From Pomacea canaliculata (taxonomy: Eukaryota; Mollusca; Gastropoda; Architaenioglossa; Ampullariidae): a stretch of DNA of 64,000 bases. Both the position numbers and the translations under genes were made by a program. Below the pieces are notes generated by a model. It worked only from the letters and a program-made list of their open reading frames with translations. It was not told where the DNA came from and ran no database searches. Position 1 is the stretch's first letter, and every line of letters starts with the position of its first letter. Location of the stretch: contig NC_037590.1 in the NCBI RefSeq assembly GCF_003073045.1, positions 9,133,042 to 9,197,041 on the forward strand. Direction: 5' to 3'. Below, piece after piece: positions 12,201 to 25,600 of the stretch.

Positions 12201-15200
12201 TATGTGCACACCCTGCATGCTCACACACACAAAGTGGGCCATTCAGCACACTTGTGCTTGATACAAACGTACCTCTGTGGTACGGTGAAGACTGTTTTCT
12301 AAGTTTTTCACCTGGGACCGTAACTTCTGTAACTCGGCATCTTTCACACGCGTCATGATCTGAAAACAGAAACATACAGCATAAAATAAGCTGAATTCCT
12401 TAAAACTGATTCTATTTTCATCACTACTACATCACGACTACACTACTCCAATATGCTATTCCATGTACATACAAAAGCATTATTTCCTCACCTGGGCATC
12501 ATACAACTCTTCCTCCAAAGTAGCACTACCTGTAGTGAGGTTTGCAGGACGATTTTTGATAAAGTCCTTTAGTCGGTCAATCTCTTGGTTGACCATGTCA
12601 TCAAGATGTGCATTGCTGCAAGTGTGCCAAAAAGTGGTCAGCAAACATATAAAATCATGGATCTCTATAAACATGATAATCTCAAATGCTTTGCTAAGTT
12701 TTAGTGATTAATGCTGGGATAAACCCATGAGGATAAATTACATTTTTCTAGTAAATTCTCTTTCTTCAAGATTTAACAAATGACATGACCATATGCTACA
12801 TATGGTCTCTAACCATCATCAAATGTTGATTCCCTAACAGTGAGCTAACACATGCCGGGGATGCAGGGAGCTCGACTGGTCAGGTGAGCAGAATCCTGCA
12901 ACACTCAACCAGCCACGGGTAGGTCAGGAAGGTATCATCTGGTAAGTCTTGAAGAATAATTTTATTTCTCGTCAGATGGCATGACAGGAAGATGGAAGCA
13001 AAACAATCTTCTTGGTTATCCTGTCATAGCATGTTATGCCACAGAGATCAGGCCCAAAAAGGCTAATTCCAGTAAAGAGTAATTCCTCTCATTGTCTCGT
13101 AACAAACACTATCACTATCAAGTCCTTCTGAATAACATAAAAGTGGAAGAAATGACAGCATTATGCAGGTGAGGCACACCAATTACAAGTGAAGTAAGCT
13201 CCCTGTTTTTATGATGAGATGGAATGATTAAGAAACCAAATGTAGCCAATCTTCTGGTAAGGTCAAAGGGAAGGGGTGGGAGAGATTGGTAAGCCAGCAA
13301 CTAAAGCTATATCCCAGCAAGCCAGCCCTGTAAACAACGTCACATACAGAGAAAGAATAGCGTGCCCGAGATGACCGCTGAACCGAGGAACTCAACCCTC
13401 ACTGTAAATCTATAGGGCAATGGTGTTGGTGCTTTTTGTTATAGACATTTCTTTTAAAGTATCTCAGCAGTATAAGTATATATACTAGTAAATGTTATTT
13501 ATTTTTGGAAGAATGCTCTCTAAGTGAAGATGTCATCATCTCAGACTTACAGTCTAAGAGTGTTTCCACTCTACCTGCACACCTGCAAACATGCATGTGG
13601 GTACAAATATATACCTTGTGATAAGTTGGTTGATATGGCTCTCATAATCTTGTTTTGTCTGCTCCATTTTGATTTCCATCAGTTTATAATCTTCACACTT
13701 GCTTAGGTAATGCATCTTCACCTGCTTCAGCTCCTCTTTCAGCCGTTCTAACTCAGTCCTGAAAAACCCCATGCCTGAATTATTTTTTTTAGACTTAAAA
13801 GATTATATCACACTGTTTACAGCTACATGAGTAGATGTCTATACTCCCTCAAAGTAAACAGAACTATGTCTGCATATTGTTTCATGATCTTGAGAATATG
13901 TGAATATGACAAGTCCTCAAAACAGTCTTCATTCAGTTAGTAAATACTTTTCTGAAAGATTGTCACATACTCATAAAAACATAATAACCATACTTAAAAT
14001 ATGAAGAAATAGAAAGATGTAAATTGTCATCTGTGCCTTGTGAAACTTCAAATATGTCTTCATCAAAAACCCAACTCTATTTATAATCTAAAAATTGTAT
14101 CTGATAAACCTTCTGATATACAACATTCAAATATTTGTACAGCAATATTAAAATATTTATGTCAATAAAAATTAGGGATTCTTTTAGGACTACCTAAACA
14201 GGTCTGAAGTTCTAGTAAAAGTCAGAAGCCTGAATAAGTCACATTTATTGCATTTGCAAACAAAGTAGTTAGATAGCCTAACAAGAATAAAATCTGTCTG
14301 AATCTTAAATCTGACTGTGAAAAACCATTAATACTTTTGTTGTCTTCAGTCAGAACAGGAATGGTCCCACAAATGGTGTTGGATGTACAGCTACAATTTA
14401 AAAAAAAAAGGAAAAAAAAGCACCTACTCATGGCGACGGCGAATTTCGTTGACAAAATCTTCATTGTACATAGTTGTCAGGATCTCCTTGTACTTGTCTC
14501 TCTCATGCTGCAGCTCTTCCTCATATGCCTTCTTCATGGCATCCAAAGCTAGGCAGAAAAACACCTTTGTATGCTAATTCTCCTGTTCAGTCTCTGTACA
14601 TCTGTCACACTCTCAAGTTTTTAAAAAAAAATATGCAGAAATGCACTATTCCTAAGTTTTAATCAAGACAGACAGCTGTCAGTTTAAAGTTAACACCTAT
14701 GCATTCTTTTCGTGATCAGAACTCTTGTTAACACCTTATAACATGTGAACCGTCTTTTTGAAATAGGAGCAGAAATTCAGTTGTAGCTTTACCTGCTTTG
14801 GTATTCCTTGTTTCTTCAGCTAAGGCCTCATCCTTCTCTTTCTTTAATAGTTCTAGCTCCTGTGACAAAATTTAGATAAAAAGATGAAGTGTAACTGAGA
14901 TTTGGCACTGCAGCATCATTCAAAGATTATTATGGAATGAACAACTGCAACAAGAAGACTACTAAAATCACCACTACATGCACAAAAACTCCTAAAGTCA
15001 AACAAGAAAAAACAAAACTTAAGATGGCTACTTATGGATTATAGATGAAATCAACACCATGGACAATAGTGAAATCAACACTATGCAGGTTTAACTGGCT
15101 TGAAAGAAGGCCATATTATTTGTAATGCATTTTTTTGTATAAACATAAATTTTACTTTCTAAAAGACCCTCAAAAGCTTTAAAAAGCTAGATGACAAGCC

Positions 15201-16665
15201 AGACAAAGAATGAAAAGAAAGGACTGAATACAGTGCCTTACAAAATATCCCAGAGAAATTGTACCTCCTACTAAAACATGGCTCCTTCCCTAATCATAAT
15301 TGTAAGCATCCTTATTTCACAGTTCAAATCAAAAGCAACTGGGTACAAAGTGGTCCTCAAACTTGTGAGTCAGCAGTAACCATACATTTGTTAATCACAT
15401 CGATGATGCATTTAATGCGCACCTCCTCTACATTAAGACTCTTGTCATCCCTCTGTACCAGACTGGGAGGAGGCTGGCTGGGCAGTGGAGGCAATTCCTC
15501 ATCCTCAGACTGAAACACCACAATGCATAACTTCCTTTATTATAACTTCCTTTGCTTGTAATTAAAGATTTAACATCCACTGTCAAGTAGGAAAGAATGG
15601 TTTGACCAAGAGAGGTGAGGAAACTTGGATGTAGATGGCACTGTGTGAATTCCTTACCTCTCTCCAAAGGAAGAACCATTCTTTCCTGCCATAAAGTAGT
15701 AGTCTGGCTTTTAAAATCAAAATTTTCTATGAAAGGCAGGCAATAAAAATTCTTTTAAAAACAAGGCTCAATAAAAGATTAACTTTGAACACTTACATAA
15801 CCTTTGTCAAAGGGAACTATGCAACACCAATACTCTGGCCAATGAAAAAATGCTTCCAAGAAACCAAAAACAAATGACTGTTGTAGTATGCAAGCAGCAA
15901 GGTCATGACTAAGAAAAGTGTTAAAATTTTTTATCAAACCTCAAAGATATTTATCTAAAGAAAGTTTAATGTACACACCAGTTCAGACAGCTGACTCTCG
16001 TTAACTGTCTTCAGCTCCTGGTCCACAAGCTGCCAGAGGCTCTCATGGCTCTTGCCATCCTCAGATAAACACTCCTTCACCTTACTCAAGAATCGCTGTA
16101 ATAAAGAACCAATTGTAGGGATAAAAAACACCTTTCAAAATTGAAGAATAATGAAGCACAGCAACGCATAACAAAGTGCAAATTCCATGAAGCTGCTAGC
16201 ATGAATTTTAATTTATTAATCTATAAAAGACAAATTACACTTTCAGAACCTCAAAGATGAACACAATGATAAACTTTTAATTAGGCAGTTAAACTTAATT
16301 TCAATTAATCTTAACCAGCAAAATTTTTTTCCTCTCCTCTATTTGATCTGCTTGTCAGCTGATATGCTTTTGAAGAAAGTAAACGAATCCTGAAATTTCA
16401 TTGATGTACACCTCTGCCTCACCTTAAAGTTTTCTTTTTGCATGACTATCTGTTTGGTCATGCGCTGCAGCCTGTCGCTCAGCTGAGTCTCTGACTCTTC
16501 CTCATTGGCTCGGATAGCACTGACTGCTGTCAGGACATCCTGCCTCATGCGCTCTACCTCGTCGTCATGCTGGGTACTAATTGATTGCAGTTCACTTTCT
16601 AAGGCCGAACATCGCTCTTCTAGAAGCTCGCGTTCCTGCTGAAGGCCCTCCCATGCTTGCTCCAC
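9300..16665 (-). CDS. MPRIP: MPRIP exons 16-26: conserved C-terminal coiled coil and tail
   Basis: Exons 16-18 (16665-16423, 16095-15979, 15509-15423) continue the coil and end in a Pro-rich spacer [10 protein letters not shown]. Exons 19-24 align with the vertebrate MPRIP C-terminus: [17 protein letters not shown] then [19 protein letters not shown], then [25 protein letters not shown] and [20 protein letters not shown]. In mammals this region binds the myosin phosphatase targeting subunit. Exon 25 (10717-10586) is basic and Ser-rich with RARSPSPQ and a run of four Arg. The last exon (9415-9300) carries [13 protein letters not shown] and stops at 9302-9300. Confidence 0.9.
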
Positions 16666-19600
16666 CTGGTGGTACAATAGACTCAAGCTCTTGAAAAGTG
16701 ATTCCATAGTTTAAGGCTCTTGAAAAGTTGCATGAACATGAAAAGCTTCCTAAACCAAGAATAATGCAGCTGTCTGAAGGAAAATATTTTTGAATTTTTC
16801 TTATAAAAAGTGCTTCCTATATCTTGTCAAAAATTTGGAAAATTTTAACATGCACAAAAATTTCAATGCAAAAAAAGTTTTTATGTTAATACAAAAATAA
16901 TACAAGTAATAAATTCTATGAAGTCTATTATATGGCCATGGTGCATATTCTTACTTTAGTTTCTTCTTGCTTAAAGAGGTCAATATGGGCCTCATGGCGC
17001 TGTTGAGCAAGGCTCAATTCTTCTTGTAGTTTCTGCTCCAGCTTTTGCACATGCTCGTTCACATGAGCCCAATCTTGTGTGGACCCAGATTCTCCCAGTA
17101 CATTCTTCAGTTTGCCAACATGGGATGCTATTACCCTCAGTGTCTCCATCTCATCATCATACTTGGTGTCCATCACATCCTCCAGTGGGCCCAAGAGAGA
17201 ATACACATCAATCTCTCCATCTTGGCTGCCATCCAGTGAAGTGTTCTGCTGACGAGCTGGTCGAGAAGCTCTTAGTCTGTCCAGCTCTTGTTCATGCAGC
17301 AGTTTCATTTTACACATCATGAATGTTATCTGGGCAGCAAAGATAGCCTCCCTGGTCAAAGTCTCGCTGTACTGATTACCATGCAGCAAACTAGAAAGTT
17401 CTGGTACTGCAGACACCACATCAACCTGGTTTTGTCCTTTGCTTGATAACAAGCATACTGCTTGGTCTTGCCTGGATCCAGCTTCTCTCTGCAAGCAAGT
17501 AGTTAAGTTATGCATGAAGGAAACTAACCCTTTATGCAATGTTCTCTGTGCACCAGCCTCACCATCTGAGGCATCCTCTTCCTCCTCTTCCTCAATGTCA
17601 TCTAACAAAGCTGTATCACCAACTTTAGCCAGTTCATCAATGAAGCTAAGCTGGGCAGTAAGGACAGACCTCAGGGACAAGATCTCTCCGAAATTGTTGA
17701 TGGTGCTATCCAAGCTTTGAAAAGGCACTTCCAAGCTGTTTTCTTCGTTGAACTTAGCAGAGATAGCAGCATGCTGCTCACGAATGCCTGCCACCACTGA
17801 TTCGCGGTCTAACCTCAGCTGGCTGACGACCTTGTCCCATTGGTGAGCAGATTCTGTGGTCTTGGCAGAACGAATTTTCTCCTTGTATTGCTGAATATGC
17901 TTTTCCATGATTGTAGACACCTCTGAGCAAACTGTGTCCAACACATTTTCTGGACCTTCCACTATGGTCATTTCCTCACTCTCCTTGGAGATGATGATAG
18001 CTAGGGCCTTGATGATCTTGTCCTCATAAGCCTTTGAAATGCCCATAACCAGCTTGTGTCTCTCTTTCAACCGTTCAATGAACAAGTTTTTCACACAGTC
18101 TTTGGACTCCCTATCAAGCGTACAGTCCGATAACCGCTTTTTAAGGCAATTAAGAGCAAATGTCAGCTCTCCCTGAACGAGGCTTCTCAGCGTCAAATGA
18201 CTAGCAGAGGACCACAGTTCATCACAGGTTTTGTCCAAGTTTTTCCCTATGAAAGCATCCAGCTGAGATCTCATAAGGGCCTCAGTGGCCAGCAGTTTAT
18301 GCTGTACTTTCTTGTCTTTCTCTTCATTTAGACTCAGATTATGCCCAAATGTGCCAGAGAACAGCACTCCTTCCATTAGAATCTTCTCTGCAATCAAGTC
18401 TGCCTGCATGGCTAACACATCAGAGACCACATTCTCCACCTGCAGAGTCCGGCACTCTTGCTCCAGTTTCTGGTGCAATGACAGAAGCTTTAGACTCAGC
18501 CCACCCACCATCTTTAACAGAGGGTCATGCTCTTCTTCCTCCTCTGACTCCTCTTTGTTTTCAACAGCCTTCTGCTCTAGCAAATGGGCCATCTCCACCA
18601 GTATCAATGCCTCTAATGATAGCCTGTTAGCATAGTCATGCAGTTTGTCTTGAGCATCTGTGACACCATCTCCAGCATCTGACTGCTGGGCTCTTGTCTT
18701 GCTGATTTCAACCTTTTGAGCATTCAGCAGCTGCATCAAATGCCAGTCATAGGTAGAAAATGTATGATGCTGTTCAACAAATTCACACAGACTTGATAAG
18801 CGTTCTCGAACATCATCCACTGTTGTAGTTTCTCCTTCCTCATTATCACTGTCTTCTGCATTGTCCTCAAGAGAATCAAGCAGCTCGCCTATCTCCTGAA
18901 TACGCTCTTTGACTTCGCACATGCACTGGGCCATACTAGATGCTCCACTATCCTTGAAACCTGGACAGCCCCCACCACTACAACTTCCTGCAGAGACTCT
19001 GCTGGTCTGGGCAAAATCCCCTTCCTCCTGGATCATATTAGCTAGCTTGCCAAGCTTTCTGCCACAGCCATCAATGTGGGACATGAGCGACTGCTGTTTG
19101 GATGCTTCCTGAAACTCCACACCTGGGCTGGACACAACATCACAAAGGATTTCCTTCAGACCACTGTTGGTCAACTCCAACTGTTCTTTCATCTCCTTCA
19201 GTCTGGACATAATGCACTGGCTGTCTTGTGGGGACAAAGACATTCTGCTCTCAGCTGCCAGAGAATTAGATGCTGTCTTTTCAGCAAGTGCCTTCTCCAT
19301 TGAGCTGATCTCATTGTCTAGTTGGCTCAACTGGTTTTCTATCTCTGTAGACATGCTAGTGTTGACTGAATGGTGGGCAGTGACTCCAAGCTTAGCCTGA
19401 AGAGCAGCAGTGCTGTTAGAATTGGCCAACTGGCTGGACAGTTGATCGACTCTTCGCACAATGTTCTCCAGCTGTTCACGAAAAAGACAATTCCATTTTA
19501 GAAAAAATTAAAAAACGCAAAAGTTCTCTAGCAGGCATGTTTCTGGGGCTGGAAATCTTTCTATGTAAACAAGATGAATGCAGGAAAGAAGAATATATAT

Positions 19601-22600
19601 CAAAACACCCAAAAGTTCTTTAAAAAATTAATCATGCACTGACACAACATTAACTCACAGAACACTATCCTGGTCACAAATGAAGTCATGCAACATTTAA
19701 ACCAGCAACATTTTTATAAATGTATAATGCAATTCAAGCACTAATAGAAAATCATGCTACATGCAAAATAAATAAATGAAATACAAAAATTACTCTTAAG
19801 CATTCCTTCAAAACTTTTAATTCTATTATAATATAAACATTAAAACATTGAAGCGGGGTGGGTGGGGGTGGAAAGTAATATCACTAATTATATCTCTGTT
19901 GGTTTGTCTTACATCTTTAAACACTTGAATGTCTACATTACCTGCTCTCTGTAGGATGTTTCCATCTGCTGCATATCTTGTTCCAGCTGTTTATCCTTTT
20001 TTTCTATCTTATCGTATGAGCGGTAAACCTCATTTACCTCTTTCTTCAGTTTCTTAAGTTCAGCTACAGCTCGATCAAACTTGCCCTTAAGTCCCTGGTA
20101 CTCATCCATGATCTTCTGGCCACCAGATGATGCGTCTACAGTGATGTTATGGTGATAATCCTCCCCTGATGCTTCTGATAATCTACCCTGTGAACTTTCA
20201 TGTAAGCTGCCCTGCATTAATAGACAATGATGATTTATTTCCTCTACCATCTCAGCCAGGGTAGCGGCCTCCTTTTTTATGTCATTGGGCACTTTAGCTA
20301 AGTAAGCGTCAAAATGGTCTTGAAGTTGTGTGAGAAGAGAGTTTACCTCCTTAAGATCAGAGTCAAAAATAAGGATGATATGGAGAAGGTCGTCCTTCTC
20401 AGCACAGGATTTTTTCTGATCAAGGTCTTCAAACTTTTCTATCAGCTTGAGTTGAAGACTTTGTATCTGCTTGTTTAGCTCCAGGACTGTCTTCTGAAGT
20501 TCCTCTTTTTCTGGGTCATCATGTTCTGATGCTGCAGAAGAAACTGAACTCCTGCTCAGGCGTGCAGCCAGCTTTGTGTTCTCATTCTTCAGCTGATCCA
20601 GATGTTGCCTGAGAACATCATTATCCTTTTCAAAAGTGGCTACTTTGTCTCGGAGAGATAGAAGTTGCCTCTCCATGGTGCTGATCTGGTTCTGCAAGGT
20701 CTGTTTCTCCTCTTGCAGCACATCTATGTTGTGGATGAGATCAGAGTTCTCACTCATTTCTGCCTGCAGCTCTTCATTCATGTCCACCATTTTGCGATCA
20801 TTCTCAATCAGCTTCTCCTCCAGCTGTGCAATAATATCATCCTTCTCACTTAACAAATCGGCCATGTTGGTGGTAATGTTGTCCTGCAGAGTGCTATGTC
20901 GCTCCTGGTAAGAGTGCAGCTGCTCCTTAAGCTCATCCACCTGGGTCTCCAGCTCATCTCGCTCTCTTCCAAAAGTGTGTTCCATTTCTGAGACCTGCCT
21001 TTTGAACTCCAATTTCAGCTTGTCACACTGTGATTCTTTGTCACGCAGCTCAGACCTCGCATTCTGCAGCTCCCGCTCCTTGTTGTCCAACCGCTCCTTT
21101 AGATGGTTGTACTCATGCTCTACAGCCTTCAGTTTCAAAATCTCCCGATCCTGCTCCCTAGTCTTTTGCTGTTGACCCTTCATATCAATCTCTAGCTGAC
21201 GACCCTCACGTTCTTTTGATTGCAAGGACTCGCGTGCCTTTTCCAGCTTATGCACATTGTCCTTCAGCTGACCTTCAAGAGAACGAATGCGGCGATTCCA
21301 TTCCGATGAAAGTTTCAGGAACTTATCTTTCTCTTGCTTGTATTCTCTGAGGGCTTCAGACAGAGCTTTTTCTGTACCTGTCAGCTTAGAGACTGACATG
21401 TCCAGTTTAGACTTCAGCCCTTCGATTTCCATTCGCTGCTTCTGTACAGTGTCCTTAGCCTCCTTCAGCTGCCGCTTCATAGTCTGAACCTGACAACAGA
21501 GTGACAAGAAGAAAATGAACGTTGTTAATTATGCCTGTCTTCAAACTATATCCGTAGCAAAAAAAAAAAACATTTTGGAATGTAGTCCTCACCCTATCCA
21601 TTTCTCTGCAATTACCACACTTTACTAATCTGTGGACCATGCACTCTTCATATTTTCTCTACAGACTTGTACTTTGTCACTACATTTCTGATACATGTTT
21701 ATATTTTGAATCTGTGTGGTTACACAACATCAACTGCACTGAGGATGAGAAGTGTTTATTCTGCCTCTTGTTCTTTGGAGTTTTTGGATTACTTCAGGAT
21801 AATTCCTTGGTTACAGAACTGATGACTTTGAGCTCCTAGCAGTTATTATTATTATTGTATATTGTTTTTGTAAAATGCTTTGATGTGCGGTAAAGTGCTC
21901 TAAAAATCGCATTATGATTAATCTTGAGGCCTTGTGATTTCCACAGTAAATCTGGTGCCCAATTTTTGTTGGATGGACAGACACTAAAGACATGAGCAAG
22001 CTACAAACTCATGACCTTATGAAGTTGTATGTACAAATCAGACCTGCTGAACCTCCCAAGCAAAACCTATATACAAGGAAATGTCTGCTACTTCTTGGAA
22101 GCAAAATAATACTGTAAGTTGTATCACTAATAAATTCTGAATGTTCAACGAGAAAGCAAAATTGTTCTCTATACCTGAGACTGGTCAATCTGCTGTCCAC
22201 CTTGTTGACTCCAGCGACCATTACCAAAGCTACCATCAAGACTCTGTACCACACAGGAATAGGCAGATATTTCCATTACTGATTAGACACAAATGATACT
22301 TGGACTCTGAAAATGTTTTCTCTTTCTTCACCTCTGTCTCAGTCTCTTTTCCTCTGTCTCTCCCTTCGATCTCAGATATATCTCTCACCCCACCCACCCA
22401 CTACTTACCAGGAAGGACAAAGAGAAGCAAAAGAGGACATGGGTAAAAATTTTATTTTTGTTTTCTTTTAATAAATGGTTATAGTGAATTAACAATATAT
22501 TGCATCATTTGGGGGGGGGGGGGAATTGTAAAAAAATCCTTAATAAATAAAATGTTTTCTTGTAAAGCTCGGGATAGGTTAGGGGTTGGTTTGTTTTTGT

Positions 22601-25600
22601 TTTTTTTGTTTTGGTTTAGGTTATGACTTGCTGATGAAACCAAAAATAACATGCACATAAAGTCTTCAGTAATGTAGGAATAAAAAAAAATTATAAATGA
22701 TAAAGTAGGACAAGCAGTATGAGTAACTGACAAATAAGAAAAAGAAGACAAAATGGTAAGTCAGATATAAGAAGAAAACATGCCTTCTACTAAGAAGGAA
22801 AAAAGCTACATAACATTTACAAAAGCAACCAGCTGATCTGAGACAGACCTGAGATGATTCCTTCTGAAGACGTGATTTCAGATCTATGTTGGTTTCATGC
22901 ATTTTTACCAGTTGGTTTTGTGTCTTATCAAGACGCTCTTTCAAAGATTCCACCTAGACAAAGTCATGTATAAACATGGCAGAGACACACGCACACTGGT
23001 AGTAAAAAAGGGGTGTGAAGGTGGAGGTAATGTATCATGTTATACCCGAAAGAATACATGGGAAATATGAGGAAAAGGAAAGATCAATGAATAATCAAGC
23101 TGCAAAACAAAACAAAAAAAAGTAAATTATTGCTTTTCCTAGTTTCACAATTAAAATACTTAGCACTACAGAACATTTGAAACAGATGGCCCTATGCAGT
23201 GCTAGGTATTTAAAAGAAAATGCTTTTACTTAAATTGCCCTCTGATAACTACACATCACTTTCAAATGTTTGACAAACTCTTTCCTTCACATCCAATTCG
23301 CATCCTTACCCATTATATGAGCTGAACTTTATTTTACCAACATAATAAAGAAGCTGCCACTAAGAAGGCCAATTATTTGTTGAAGATCTGTAACTGGTGG
23401 CTGTAATTTTATTTGCCTTCGTTATTAGCTTTAGTTTGTTTCAATACCTCTGATTCTAGCATCTCCACCAAAATATCATCACCAATAGCATCTTTAAGTC
23501 CTCCATCAGTGTTGTCCTCAAGTCCTCCATCTGTATCAGTGTAAGGATCCTGCAAGTGCAGCAACAACATACATGCATACAACATTCCATGCCACTACTG
23601 CCTGCACAGTTAAGGTACACAAAAATGCACAATGGTAGGATGTGGGGGAGGGGGGCTCAAGTGCTGTCTATTTTTCTATGAACAGGGAAAGAAATTTAAT
23701 TAAGCATGCAGACCAGTCAAAGATCATTCAAACAGTGTTTGAGATAGGCCAGTCAAAACAACACTGTCAGCAAATGCCAGGTATTTCAACTGTCACTTCC
23801 CAAGAAGCAATTTGTATTCAGACAACTGGTAAAAGAAATGAGATAATTTTGTAGGAAAATGAAAGCACTGCTGTGCAACTTTGAAAACTGAATACTTTTT
23901 CATTCAAAAGTTCCGTGCAGAATCCTTATTCTGTTTGTGAAAAACATGCTGACAACACAAGACAGTCCATACAGTATTTCTAATTCACAGCTCACAACCA
24001 TGCTTTTTGTAAATAGGAAGCAAGAAACAACCCAACAGTGTAGGAAGGCATAAACCTCTCTGGTTTTTTCACCTGAATATTATGCTTGGATACATCTTTC
24101 CTGAGTCAGGCTGAACATTCTTACAACAATCCTCAAGGTGTCTACATACATTATCAACAGCCTTAAGGTTCACTAGAAAAATATTTTCTAATATTCTTAT
24201 AAGAACCATATTGAATTATTCAAATCCACAAAACACACTCTCTTCTCTTGAGCTTAATGCCATAACTTTATAAGTAGACTACAAAATGCATTGCCTTTGA
24301 GGTATAGCCAAAAGTTATACATAAAAATGAGCATGAATGCACTTTAACAGGGATAAACTTCATCCATATTTGAAATCATAGAGACCTACCTCTGAGCTCA
24401 CCACAGTATCTAAGTCATCCTCTGTGTCTGAAAGGGACTGTGACAATTTTGTAGAAGAGCCCGCTGTTCCATGTCCAGATGAAGATGGATGGTAGTCAAA
24501 ACCATCATCCTCTGGTGGAGGAGAATGAAGACGAGGAGTTTTAGCGCCACGAGACTTTTCTTTGACACGGGCACTGGGAGACTTTGCCCGCCGCATTATC
24601 TCCCTCTTTTCCTCTTCCTTGCTGATCTCAGTAATGATATTGCGCTTGCTACGTCGACTCTCAGCAGGATGGAACAATGAGCTGATCACACCATCACTGC
24701 CTTCAACGTAGCGGCTGATGGGAGGTCCTCCAGCCTGGTTCCATAGGATGGAATCTACTGATGGACTGTGCTGCCGGGGGATTTTGGATGCTCGTGGAAC
24801 AGATTCTGTTTTTTCTGCAGAGTCTAAAATAGTGTGATTTGAGGAAATGGTAGGCTGGATTTTAGAAGGGGTAGTAACTTGTGAGGCAGAAGCACCACCA
24901 GTGTCTATATTTGTGTTGAACTCTTTGATGCTAAATATCTGGCCAACATTACTTGGATTGACGTCTGAATAATGTCGGCGGATATTGCGTACACCTGGTT
25001 CCTTCTTTCCAGAGTCTTGCTGGCCAACCAGCTGAAATGCTGTCTCTCCCTTGGCGCCAGTAACTACAGTTGTGGCTGGCAGGGCAGGGGAGTTGTTTCT
25101 AAGGTTTCCCCCAACATCAAAGTCATCCATAGCACGAGCACTCAAGCCTGCCAAAGCTTTGCCTGTAAGTGTTGAAGACAGGCTCAGCTTTGGTTTGGAG
25201 CTGTGCAAATCCATGCAAAGACGGATGGCTTTCATCCAGTTGTTGCGTATGCCTGATGTCATGGCAGCCAGAACATATTCCCCATTCTGAGTCTATTGAA
25301 AAGAAAAAAGAAAAAAAAAAATAGCCACAAGTTCTTGTACCACACCCTTTAAAAGTTGCATCATACCAAAAACACAAAGCACTAAGATATTTTTTTAAAA
25401 TCAATCAAATTCTACCACTGTGTGCATTTGCCAATCTACTTACTTTTGCTATGATTTTGCAAAGTAGCCAACTTACTTCTCTTCAGGTCTGCTTTTTCAT
25501 GCTGCATTTTCCGAGAGGTTTTAAGCAAGCGCATGTTCATTCTTTTCTTTTGCTTACTTCTTATTCACATTATTTGTGTGAACTACCAATTATCAAACTT

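Noticed and set aside
16666..16707. Upstream extension of MPRIP exon 16 to an ATG at 16707
   Set aside because: A good acceptor ending CACCAG at 16667-16666 gives an exon of exactly 81 codons in phase with both neighbours; the extension includes sequence between repeated TTGAAAAG motifs and is not needed.
17045..19400. Several 60-116 codon plus-strand open frames opposite MPRIP exon 15
   Set aside because: They are shadows of the long minus-strand coding exon, with biased antisense composition (Ser- and Leu-rich) and no independent similarity.
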